Below, one piece after another: positions 15,568 through 23,181 of a stretch of 33,654 bases of DNA. The first letter of the stretch is position 1, and each line of letters begins with the position of its first letter. The stretch is taken from the NCBI GenBank assembly GCA_017549365.1, contig JAFYUZ010000002.1, positions 1-33,654 on the forward strand, written 5' to 3'. The translations under genes were made by a program, and so were the position numbers. The notes under the pieces were generated by a model that was not told where the DNA came from, searched no databases, and worked only from the letters and a program-made list of their open reading frames with translations. The stretch is from Clostridia bacterium (GTDB lineage: Bacteria; Bacillota; Clostridia; Oscillospirales; CAG-382).

Positions 15568-17007
15568 TCACTTTTTGTGTACATGGTATCTGGATATTGA
15601 AAGCACAACTCCCATTTCCGCAAGAAGTATCACAAGGGCAGAACCGCCATAGCTGAAAAACGGAAGCGAGATGCCGGTGCTTGGGATGGTATTTGTAACT
15701 ACCATCATATTGAGAAGCGCCTGAAGTCCGACCTGGCAAACAATGCCCAGAACGACGAGCGACGAAAATCTGTCGGGAGCGTTGAAGGCAATGACAATGC
15801 CGCGATATACAAAGAAAACAAAGGCAAGAATAACCGCCATTGCTCCGATAAAACCGAATTCTTCGCACAAAATCGCAAAGATGTAATCGTTCATCGGCTC
15901 GGGCAGATACAGATGCTTTTGCATACTCTGTCCCATACCCACGCCCCAGATGCCGCCGTTTCCGATGGCATAAAGCGATTGGGCAGGCTGCCAACCGCCG
16001 TTTAAAAGATTGTCAAAGGGATTGTGCCACACGTCAAGTCTGCCCTTGGAATGGGGAAACAGCTTTAAAAGTGCAAATATTGCACCTGCTCCCACCGCCG
16101 CACCTCCTGCAAGGTAGCGTCCGCTGCATCCGCCCACCATCATCATTATGATGACAATAAGGGTCATGATGATAAGGCCCGACATATGGGGCTGCAACGC
16201 AAGCAGAGCACCCACCACAACGATAAGAATTCCAAAGGGAAGCACGCCAAAGAAGAAATCGGGCGCTTCGGATGCCATGCGCTTTTTTGCCGCCATATAC
16301 ACCGCAACGGCAAACAGCACAAGGCCGAGAATTGCAAGAACAGTTCCTGCTGAATCCAAGAAAGATATGGCACCGAAATACGGATTTTCGCTGCCGTCCT
16401 CAAAGGTCGCCTCTTCTCCGCCCGCAAGCTTTGCAAGAAGCATTTTTCCGAAAAAGCCGACCCCCGCAAGGCCTGCGCCCGAAATTGCAAGAAGCATAAC
16501 CGGCAGAACGATGCGGATGAACGATGCGGGTTGACCTTTTAAGGTTATCTGATTGTAAAATCTGTCGATATAGTCAGCACAAAGGATTATCACCGCAAAT
16601 TTCATGATTTCCGACGGCTGGATCGACACAGGTCCAACCTGTATCCATCTTTGCGCACCTTTGGAGGTAGATCCGATGAGAAAAACAAGCACCATAAGCG
16701 CCAGCGCCACACCAAAGATGGGCAAGGTCCATTTGCGTATCACCTCGTACGGGATGCGCGACACAATAAGCATGACAACGATGCCTATTGTCATAAACAC
16801 AAGCTGACGATTGAAATAATACAGGTTGTCGCCGTATTTTGCACCGGCAAAAACATAGCTTGCCGTGGCAACCATGATGATACCTGCGCACAAAAGCAGG
16901 ATTATGACCGTAAGAAACGGCTTGTCGACTCCCCCGCGGATCCTATATTTTACGGAAGGCTCCGATGTGGCGTCGATATTCTGATTTTTTATCTTTTCGT
17001 CTGACAT
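15568..17007 (-). CDS. ftsW: FtsW/SpoVE-type SEDS glycosyltransferase with an apparent two-helix insertion
   Basis: A 479-residue SEDS protein; relatives are about 370-400. Motifs: STSKGAQRWIQVGPVSIQPSEIMK (split about 113-136), DVWHNPFDNLLNGGWQ (about 325-340) with the large-loop Asp, QKHLYLPEPMNDYIFAILCEEFG, and GISLPFFSYGGSA (about 445-457). Residues about 167-252 look like an insertion between the PSE-containing helix region and the next core helix: they add a hydrophobic stretch (167-192), an acidic loop (195-210), another hydrophobic stretch (219-240) and a basic turn. The position usually reading PDLG is QPHMSG. ATG 17007 begins a hydrophilic 28-residue tail. It would work with the spoVD/PBP product upstream. 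Confidence 0.92.
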   Translation of the reverse strand: MSDEKIKNQNIDATSEPSVKYRIRGGVDKPFLTVIILLLCAGIIMVATASYVFAGAKYGDNLYYFNRQLVFMTIGIVVMLIVSRIPYEVIRKWTLPIFGVALALMVLVFLIGSTSKGAQRWIQVGPVSIQPSEIMKFAVIILCADYIDRFYNQITLKGQPASFIRIVLPVMLLAISGAGLAGVGFFGKMLLAKLAGGEEATFEDGSENPYFGAISFLDSAGTVLAILGLVLFAVAVYMAAKKRMASEAPDFFFGVLPFGILIVVVGALLALQPHMSGLIIMTLIVIIMMMVGGCSGRYLAGGAAVGAGAIFALLKLFPHSKGRLDVWHNPFDNLLNGGWQPAQSLYAIGNGGIWGVGMGQSMQKHLYLPEPMNDYIFAILCEEFGFIGAMAVILAFVFFVYRGIVIAFNAPDRFSSLVVLGIVCQVGLQALLNMMVVTNTIPSTGISLPFFSYGGSALVILLAEMGVVLSISRYHVHKK

Positions 17008-17038
17008 CTTACCTCCGCTGACATTTTGAAATTATCTG

Positions 17039-18025
17039 TTATTTTGAAAGCAAAAATCCGTAGCTTCCCACCGCAGAAAGAACGAGTGTTACAAGCGAGA
17101 AGACAACGACTATCTTTATTTCGTTCCATCCGCACATTTCAAAATGGTGGTGAATGGGGCTCATCTTGAATATTCTCTTTTTAAAGACCTTGAAAGAGAA
17201 CACCTGAAGCACCACAGAAAGCGCCTCGACGTAATAGATGAAGCCGACGAATACGAGAATAAGGGGCATATCGAGCCATACGGCAAGGGCGCTGACCGCG
17301 CCGCCCAAAAACAGCGAGCCCGTGTCACCCATAAATACGCGGGCAGGATAAAAATTGTAAACGAGAAAACCAAGGCATCCGCCAACGATCGCACTGGCAA
17401 GAATGAGTGCGCCTGCGTTTTCGGTCTTGTAGCAGATCGCCGCAAGGAAAATGACCGCAAAGGCTGTGACGCTTGATGCAAGTCCGTCGATGCCGTCGGT
17501 GAGGTTTACGCTGTTAACCGTGAAAACGATGCCGACGATGAGAAGCAGGTAATAGAAAAATCCAAGTTCAAGCCTTGCATCGGTGAAAGGAAGTGCAAGA
17601 GAGGTGTTGGCATTTCTGCCGAAATAAAGGGCAAAAACGTATGCCGCGGCAGAACCGAACTGTAAAACAAGCTTTTGGGTTGCGGAAAGTCCCTTGTTCT
17701 GCTTTTTAAGAAACTTGGTGCGGTCGTCGATAATACCCGTCAGTCCGCACAAAAGAACGAACGAGTAGTTTGTAATAAGATCTCTTACGCTCTCACCTCT
17801 TACGGCGCTGACAATGCAATATACAATAACGCAAGCAGTGACCGCGCCGATAAAGAAGATGCCGCCCATGGTGGGGGTGCCTTCTTTGGATTTGTGCCAA
17901 CGGGGGCCGATATCAAGAATCTTTTGTCCCATCTTTATGCTTTTCAGCACGGGGATAAGGATCTTTCCCAATATCGCCGTTATGACAAAGCTTACTACCA
18001 ATGAAATTATTGCCTCTTTTAACAT
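17039..18025 (-). CDS. mraY: Phospho-N-acetylmuramoyl-pentapeptide transferase
   Basis: A 328-residue polytopic enzyme that makes lipid I from UDP-MurNAc-pentapeptide and undecaprenyl phosphate. Active-site features are present: KEGTPTMGG (about 47-55), the IIDD Asp pair (about 100-101), NLTDGIDGLA, FMGDTGSL with its Asp, and SPIHHHFE. About ten hydrophobic segments. ATG 18025 (MLKEAI) matches the family start; GGTGG lies upstream. It sits directly behind the PBP gene where murE or murF would normally intervene. Confidence 0.97.
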   Translation of the reverse strand: MLKEAIISLVVSFVITAILGKILIPVLKSIKMGQKILDIGPRWHKSKEGTPTMGGIFFIGAVTACVIVYCIVSAVRGESVRDLITNYSFVLLCGLTGIIDDRTKFLKKQNKGLSATQKLVLQFGSAAAYVFALYFGRNANTSLALPFTDARLELGFFYYLLLIVGIVFTVNSVNLTDGIDGLASSVTAFAVIFLAAICYKTENAGALILASAIVGGCLGFLVYNFYPARVFMGDTGSLFLGGAVSALAVWLDMPLILVFVGFIYYVEALSVVLQVFSFKVFKKRIFKMSPIHHHFEMCGWNEIKIVVVFSLVTLVLSAVGSYGFLLSK

Positions 18026-18057
18026 AAATACACCACCAATTTGCAAAATCCTTTTAT

Positions 18058-20307
18058 TTAGTCTGTTCCGTCAAGATGCTTGAAGCTGACGGTAACAACT
18101 GTTCCCGGGGTTACCCTTTCGCCTGCCGCAGGGCTTTGCGAAACGGCAACCGCCGCCGCACCGCCCACGCCTTCGCGATAGGAGCCTTCGATATAAATAT
18201 TGAGATTTGAATTTATTATTTTCTTGTTTGCCGCCGATGCCGAAAGTCCGATGCAGTTGGGCACGGTTGCGGTTTCGGAAGGAACCTCGCCACCCGTGTA
18301 CAAGACGATAACGCCGTCACCCCAGATGGCTGTGCCCGATTTCGGGAACTGTTCTGCGACCACGTCGCCCTTTCCGATAACCTTTACGTCAAAGCCACGG
18401 GCTTCGATCTTTTCGGTTGCTTCCGCCACCGTCATAGAGCGATAATTGCTGACAGTTTCCGCCATGGATTCTTTTTCTTCCTCGGTAAGCTCGGGGGCAA
18501 TGTTGAGATACGGAAGAGTGTCGGACAGCACCTGTGCCACCACGGGAGCCGCCACAACGCCGCCATAGTACTGACCTGCCGAGGGAGTATCTATTGCAAT
18601 AAGAATTGCTATCTGCGGATCGTCCGCAGGAGCAAAGGCAACGCACGAACCGACGTAGGGGGTGATATTACCCGCCGCTTCTTTTTCGGCGCCGTGCTTT
18701 TCGGCGGTACCTGTTTTTGCCGCCACGTTATATCCCTTTACGTAGGCATTCTTTGTCGAGCCGACGTTTATGCCTGCGGCAAGATATTCCATTATGGTAT
18801 CCGACGTTTCCTGCGAGATTATCTGTCGCAACATCTTGGGCTCGTAGGTTTCGACGATGTTGCCGTTGTTATCGGTAAGCGCCTTTACAACGTAGGGCTG
18901 CATCAGTTTTCCGCCGTTTGCCACGGCAGATACCGACGCGAGAAGCCGCATGGGAGTTATGGTAAAGGTCTGACCGAAGGAATAGGTCGCAAGCTCGACC
19001 TGATTGAAGTTTGAAAGGTTGGTATGATAAATTCCCGCAGCTTCGCTGGGAAGGTCGATGCCCGTTATATCCATACATCCGAACTCTTCAAAGTAGCGAT
19101 AAAACTTTTCCTTGCCGATGCGGTCGGCAAGCTGCATGAATACGGGGTTGCAGGAATTTTGAAGTCCCTGCTCAAAGCTTTCGGTGCCGTGGCCCTCGTG
19201 CTTGTGGCAATAGATCGGCTTTGACCAGCCCTCTACCCTCATACTGCCCGAGCAATAGAACGAATCGGACGGGCCGACCTTGCCTTCCTCGAGCGCGATG
19301 GCAGAAGTGACAAGCTTGAAGGTGGAACCCGGCTCGTAAAGCTCGGTGACGCATTTGTTTTTCCAAAGAGAGCTTAAAAGCTCCTGTCTTTTTTTCGCCT
19401 TTTCCTCGTCGGTGCCCGAAAAAGAATCGTAGGCTTTTTGCGAGGTCTCGTCGAGGATGTTGGGATTGTTGGGGTCGTAATCGGGCTTTACCGACATGGC
19501 AAGTATCTCGAAGGTGTTGACGTCCATGACTATGCCGAGCACTCTGTTTTTTGCCTTGGTATCGGCAAGGGCACAGTCAAGCGCTTTTTCGAGAAAACGC
19601 TGGATCTCGCTGTCGATGGTAAGCACAACGTTGCTTCCGTTTTCGGCGCTGATGTAATCCTCGTATTCAAAGGGCATGCTCTGACCCACGCCGTCAAGGG
19701 CAGTGACGATCTTGCCGGGGGCACCTTTGAGCACCTTGTCGTATTCGGCTTCGATGCCGTAGACGCCGTTGTTGTCATAACCCGTAAATCCGAGGACGTG
19801 GCTTGCAAGGTTGCCGTAGGGGTATTCCCTTTTGGTATTTTCCTCGAAGTGGATGCCGTCCGAAAGGTCGTTTTCTTTCATCCAGGTGCGGATGCCGTTT
19901 GTTACCTCGCGGTCGACCTTTACCTTTATCATACGGTATTTATTCTTTTTATTCTGCATCCAGGTGATGATATCGTCCTTTGAAACGCCAAGAGTCGTCG
20001 AAAGATATTCGGCAATCTTTTCTTCGTTTTCGGGGGCGATCTCGTTGGGCGATATAAAGACGTTTTCGGCAGAAACGCTGGCGGCAAGCACCGTCATGTT
20101 TCGGTCGTATATCGTTCCGCGCTTGGGGTTTATCGACGATTCGGTGGTATATTGCTGAACCGCCTTTTCGCGGTACTTTTCGGCGTCTTTTACCTGTATG
20201 TCAACAAGGTTGAAAAGAAGCCACGCAAGGCCGAGCAGGAAAAGAAGCACGACGATTGCCGTTCTTATGGTCATCTGACGTATGTATATATGCTTGTTCT
20301 TTTTCAT
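18058..20307 (-). CDS. spoVD: Class B penicillin-binding protein (PBP2/SpoVD-like) with two PASTA domains
   Basis: A 749-residue transpeptidase: N-terminal membrane anchor (about 13-34), a dimerisation/pedestal region with RGTIYDRN (63-70), and a transpeptidase domain with SxxK (S328, K331, in EPGSTFKL), SCN (385-387) and KTG (531-533). Two PASTA repeats follow at about 618-672 and 680-744. In Bacillus the pair PbpB (division) and SpoVD (spore cortex) lies at this place; only one gene is present here, so it may serve either or both. ATG 20307 has AAAGGAAC upstream. A terminator-like hairpin separates it from the ftsL-like gene. Confidence 0.92.
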   Translation of the reverse strand: MKKNKHIYIRQMTIRTAIVVLLFLLGLAWLLFNLVDIQVKDAEKYREKAVQQYTTESSINPKRGTIYDRNMTVLAASVSAENVFISPNEIAPENEEKIAEYLSTTLGVSKDDIITWMQNKKNKYRMIKVKVDREVTNGIRTWMKENDLSDGIHFEENTKREYPYGNLASHVLGFTGYDNNGVYGIEAEYDKVLKGAPGKIVTALDGVGQSMPFEYEDYISAENGSNVVLTIDSEIQRFLEKALDCALADTKAKNRVLGIVMDVNTFEILAMSVKPDYDPNNPNILDETSQKAYDSFSGTDEEKAKKRQELLSSLWKNKCVTELYEPGSTFKLVTSAIALEEGKVGPSDSFYCSGSMRVEGWSKPIYCHKHEGHGTESFEQGLQNSCNPVFMQLADRIGKEKFYRYFEEFGCMDITGIDLPSEAAGIYHTNLSNFNQVELATYSFGQTFTITPMRLLASVSAVANGGKLMQPYVVKALTDNNGNIVETYEPKMLRQIISQETSDTIMEYLAAGINVGSTKNAYVKGYNVAAKTGTAEKHGAEKEAAGNITPYVGSCVAFAPADDPQIAILIAIDTPSAGQYYGGVVAAPVVAQVLSDTLPYLNIAPELTEEEKESMAETVSNYRSMTVAEATEKIEARGFDVKVIGKGDVVAEQFPKSGTAIWGDGVIVLYTGGEVPSETATVPNCIGLSASAANKKIINSNLNIYIEGSYREGVGGAAAVAVSQSPAAGERVTPGTVVTVSFKHLDGTD

Positions 20308-20355
20308 ACTCGTTCCTTTCTTTGTTTATTGTGCCGTCGCGGTAAGCCTTCTGAC

Positions 20356-20391
20356 AAAAAAAGAGAAGCATTGTTCTTGCATCTCTTTTTT
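20356..20391 (-). terminator. Terminator-like hairpin inside the dcw cluster, between ftsL-like and spoVD genes
   Basis: Arms 20357-20370 and 20378-20391 pair apart from one A-A mismatch, with a 7-nt loop. On the minus strand a T7 run follows (20362-20356). No clear sigma-A promoter lies between it and the spoVD start, so it probably attenuates rather than ends the transcript. Confidence 0.6.
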
Positions 20392-20441
20392 CAACATCCA
20401 TTCAATTTCAAGACGCAATACCGTACTTTTCGGTTTTGCCG

Positions 20442-21101
20442 TCACCACGCCTCGTCAAAAAGACTGATAACGCCGGACATTGCAGTGCTCACTGTGTAGC
20501 CCTCGTCTTCGGTTGTCGGCATTTTTTCAATCTTGTAGCCGCTTGACATATTGATATATTTGGTTTCAACGCGGTCTGCTTTTATCATACCGCAGGATTT
20601 TGCATATTCTTCAACGGCGGAAATGTCACAGCTCTTGTCGATGAGCATATCAAGCTCCGAAATGCGCTTTGTGTCCTCTGCCATTTCTCGCTCAAGGCGA
20701 TTGATCTCGTCGTTGAACTTTGAGATCTGTGAGAAATTGAGAAGAAGGAAAACCGCAACTATCGTAAGAGCAAAAGCTATTGCCACGACGCTTACGGGGA
20801 AATTATGCTCTTTAACCGCGTAATCTTCGTAAGAAACGTCGACCTTGTTGGTTCCGCGCTCAAAAGCTTCGCGGATGACCTTGCGGTTTTCGCCGGCAAA
20901 AGCCTCCTGCTTGCGTTTTACATACCTTCTGCGGCGGTCGACAAAATCCGAAAGGGCGCTTTTTTCCTGCTTTTTGGCAGGCTGTCTTGTCGCATAAGCA
21001 CGCTCGGTCGGCATGCTTGCAGATGACTCGGAAGCACTATAATTATATTTTGCTTTTCTTGCATTTAGAATAGATCTTGAGTCGTCCGCAAAAGATGTCA
21101 T
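20442..21101 (-). CDS. ftsL: FtsL-like septum protein
   Basis: A 219-residue bitopic protein between rsmH and the PBP gene, the canonical ftsL position. It has a long basic cytoplasmic part (1-100), one membrane segment (about 101-122) and an outside coiled coil (about 124-155, SKFNDEINRLEREMAED), then a short tail. FtsL is poorly conserved and mostly recognised by layout. It would form a complex with DivIC and FtsQ to activate FtsW-PBP. The cytoplasmic part is far longer than in E. coli. It starts 12 nt before rsmH ends its intergenic gap. Confidence 0.75.
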   Translation of the reverse strand: MTSFADDSRSILNARKAKYNYSASESSASMPTERAYATRQPAKKQEKSALSDFVDRRRRYVKRKQEAFAGENRKVIREAFERGTNKVDVSYEDYAVKEHNFPVSVVAIAFALTIVAVFLLLNFSQISKFNDEINRLEREMAEDTKRISELDMLIDKSCDISAVEEYAKSCGMIKADRVETKYINMSSGYKIEKMPTTEDEGYTVSTAMSGVISLFDEAW

Positions 21102-21113
21102 GTTTTTCCTCCG

Positions 21114-22085
21114 TTAAATTTTTTCGAGAACGCGAAGCTTTGCGCTTCTTGATCTCGGGTTTTCCTCAAGCTCTTTTTCGCTTGGGAGAATCGGTTTTTT
21201 TGTTATGACGTTTGCCTGCGGACTGTTGCCGCAAACGCAAACGGGAAAATCGGGCGGGCAGGTGCAACCCTTTGTAAATTCGAGAAAGCCGTGCTTGACA
21301 AGCCTGTCCTCCAGCGAATGAAAGCTGATGAACGAAAGCCGTCCGCCATGTTTTAACATCGGGAAAAGCCCTGTTATCGCCTTTTCTATCACGTCAAGCT
21401 CGCCGTTTACCTCAATGCGGATCGCCTGGAAGGTGCGCTTTGAGGGATGGGGGCCGTCTTTTCTGAATTTGGCGGGAATTGCCGCCTTGATTATATCGTT
21501 TAATCTGAATGTATTTTCGATGGGAGAGCGGTTTCTCTCTTCCACAATCAAAGATGCGATCTTTTTTGCAAACTTTTCTTCGCCGTAAAGAGAGATTATT
21601 CGTGCAAGGTCCTTTTCGTCATAGCCGTTTACCACGTCGTACGCGCTTTTGCCCTCGCCTTTTGCCATTCGCATATCAAGGGGCGCATCGTGCATATACG
21701 AAAATCCACGCTCGGGCGTGTCGAGCTGGAAGGACGAAACGCCAAGGTCGGCAACGGCACCGTCGATCTCAAAAACGCCGATATCGGCAAGAAGATCGGG
21801 AGCCTGCGAAAAGTTGCCCTTTACAAAGGTGACCATGTCCGCAAAAGGCGCAAGCCTTTTTGATGCGGCAGACAAGGCGTCTGTGTCCTGATCGATGCAG
21901 ATAAGTCTTCCGCCGCCCGCCTGCTTTAATCTTTTAAGTATTTCTTCGGAATGTCCTCCGCCGCCTGTGGTGCAATCGACGTAGACACCGTCTTTTTTAA
22001 CAGCAAGTCCGTCGACCGTTTCGTGAAGCATTACCGAGTAATGCTCGAAAACGGTATCAGACAAATTTTTATCAGAATCCAACAT
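21114..22085 (-). CDS. rsmH: 16S rRNA (cytosine(1402)-N4)-methyltransferase
   Basis: A 323-residue RsmH (MraW) methyltransferase acting on C1402 in the 30S P site. It shows HYSVMLHETVDGL (15-27), the SAM loop DCTTGGGGHSEEIL (37-50), DQD, DLGVSSFQLD, RGFSYMHDAPLDMRM, and FISFHSLEDRLVK. Four Cys near CTCPPDFPVCVCG are typical. ATG 22085 overlaps the mraZ 3' end by 14 nt, which implies coupling. Confidence 0.96.
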   Translation of the reverse strand: MLDSDKNLSDTVFEHYSVMLHETVDGLAVKKDGVYVDCTTGGGGHSEEILKRLKQAGGGRLICIDQDTDALSAASKRLAPFADMVTFVKGNFSQAPDLLADIGVFEIDGAVADLGVSSFQLDTPERGFSYMHDAPLDMRMAKGEGKSAYDVVNGYDEKDLARIISLYGEEKFAKKIASLIVEERNRSPIENTFRLNDIIKAAIPAKFRKDGPHPSKRTFQAIRIEVNGELDVIEKAITGLFPMLKHGGRLSFISFHSLEDRLVKHGFLEFTKGCTCPPDFPVCVCGNSPQANVITKKPILPSEKELEENPRSRSAKLRVLEKI

Positions 22086-22491
22086 TTTTGAGCATTTCCT
22101 TCATTTCTTCGGTGTCGGACGAATCGTTTATCTCGTTGAATATGTCAGGTCGCCAGATTTCGACGCAGTTGTTAAGGCCGACGAAGGCGATCTCTTTTTC
22201 TATCTTTGCGTGATCGCGCAACGCCTGGGAAATAACTATTCTTCCCTGCGAGTCAAGCTCGGTGTTGAAGGCGCTGGCAAGAATGAAGCGCTTGATCTTT
22301 TTCATCTGGATCTCGCCGTAGGCTTCGAGCTTTTTGATGAAGGCGTTCCACTGCTCTTCGTTGTAAAGCACGATGCAATCGTCAAGACCTTTGACGATGA
22401 CAAGATCTCCCTGGAGGTCGCCGCGGAACTTGGCGGGGACAAAAACTCTGCCCTTGGAGTCGATGGTATGACAATACTGACCCGTAAGCAC
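22072..22491 (-). CDS. mraZ: Transcriptional regulator MraZ
   Basis: A 139-residue protein with two MraZ/SpoVT-AbrB half-domains: GQYCHTIDSKGRVFVPAKFR (about 4-23) and NTELDSQGRIVISQALRDHA (about 78-97). MraZ forms ring oligomers and represses its own operon by binding short repeats. GTG 22491 is chosen because it gives the usual start (M-LTGQYCHTIDSKGR) and GGAAG lies 8 nt upstream; the frame stays open to 22671 and beyond but that part is not MraZ-like. It is first in the dcw cluster, with an operator-like repeat next to the promoter. Confidence 0.93.
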   Translation of the reverse strand: MLTGQYCHTIDSKGRVFVPAKFRGDLQGDLVIVKGLDDCIVLYNEEQWNAFIKKLEAYGEIQMKKIKRFILASAFNTELDSQGRIVISQALRDHAKIEKEIAFVGLNNCVEIWRPDIFNEINDSSDTEEMKEMLKNVGF

Positions 22492-22590
22492 CGCGTACAC
22501 TTCCTTTCTTTGAAAAAAATGGGCGACAAAAGACGGGCAAAACGCAGAAACGCCATCATTTTTTTGCGTTTTTGATGTAAAAACTGCGAA

Positions 22591-22631
22591 TTTTGCTCCA
22601 TTTGGATTGAATTTTAATCCATTTCGCTCCA
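22591..22631 (-). promoter_or_regulatory. MraZ-box-like operator repeats
   Basis: On the minus strand TGGAGCGAAA, TGGATTAAAA and TGGAGCAAAA start at 22631, 22621 and 22600: offsets 10 and 21 nt, that is one and two helical turns. They sit just after the promoter. MraZ is known to bind direct TGG-type repeats with about 10-nt period. Confidence 0.55.
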
Positions 22632-22642
22632 CTGTTGTTATA

Positions 22643-22671
22643 ATTATATAGTTTTTTAATCGTTTTTTCAA
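22643..22671 (-). promoter_or_regulatory. Sigma-A promoter of the dcw cluster (mraZ)
   Basis: Minus strand TTGAAA (22671-22666), 17 nt, TATAAT (22648-22643). Leader about 145 nt to the mraZ GTG. Confidence 0.7.
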
Positions 22672-22823
22672 TAGGCAGACGCCGTATGATTATGAATTTT
22701 TTGTAAATATTGCAAAAAACAGGTGGCATTTTTTATTTTTTAAGTATTTTTCTCTTTTTCCGAGCATAAACAGACAAAAAAGCAAGTATAAATTGTACAA
22801 AAACACAACGAAAGGAGAACCTT

Positions 22824-23123
22824 ATGAAAACCACCACTTTCTCGGATCTGGCGTGCAAAGAAGTTGTGAATTGCAGAGACGGAAGGTCGATCGGATTTGC
22901 CGACGATCTTAATATCGACACCGAAAGCGGAACAATACTTTCTCTGCTGGTGAAGGAGCAGGGAAAGATATTTTGCTTTTCCAAAAGCAGACAGATCGAA
23001 ATAGCCTACGAAAACATACAGAAGATCGGAAAGGACATAATACTTGTGGATATGCCGTATCTTCCCGATCCGTGCGACGGGCGCGAAAAGAAAGAAAAAA
23101 AGAAATTCGGCTTTTTTCATTGA
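22824..23123 (+). CDS. PRC-barrel protein of the YlmC/YmxH sporulation family
   Basis: A 99-residue protein whose first about 80 residues form a PRC barrel: TTFSDLACKEVVNCRDGRS followed by GFADDLNIDTESG and LLVKEQGK, as in YlmC/YmxH proteins found in spore formers. Precise function is unknown. The C-terminus is a lysine-rich tail (KKEKKKFGFFH). AAAGGAGA lies upstream of ATG 22824. No clear promoter was found in front. Its stop codon overlaps the -35 of the next gene's promoter. Confidence 0.8.
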   Translation: MKTTTFSDLACKEVVNCRDGRSIGFADDLNIDTESGTILSLLVKEQGKIFCFSKSRQIEIAYENIQKIGKDIILVDMPYLPDPCDGREKKEKKKFGFFH

Positions 23124-23148
23124 CAAAAAAGCGGCGGGGATATATAAT
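23120..23148 (+). promoter_or_regulatory. Consensus sigma-A promoter of the phosphoesterase gene
   Basis: TTGACA (23120-23125), 17 nt, TATAAT (23143-23148). The TGA stop of the PRC-barrel gene (23121-23123) is part of the -35. Confidence 0.8.
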
Positions 23149-23181
23149 TCGGTTATAAACTTTTGAAAACGAGGTTTTTAT

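Noticed and set aside
22492..22671. Longer MraZ start upstream
   Set aside because: The extra residues are translated from the promoter, operator and leader; MraZ proteins begin at the GTG chosen.
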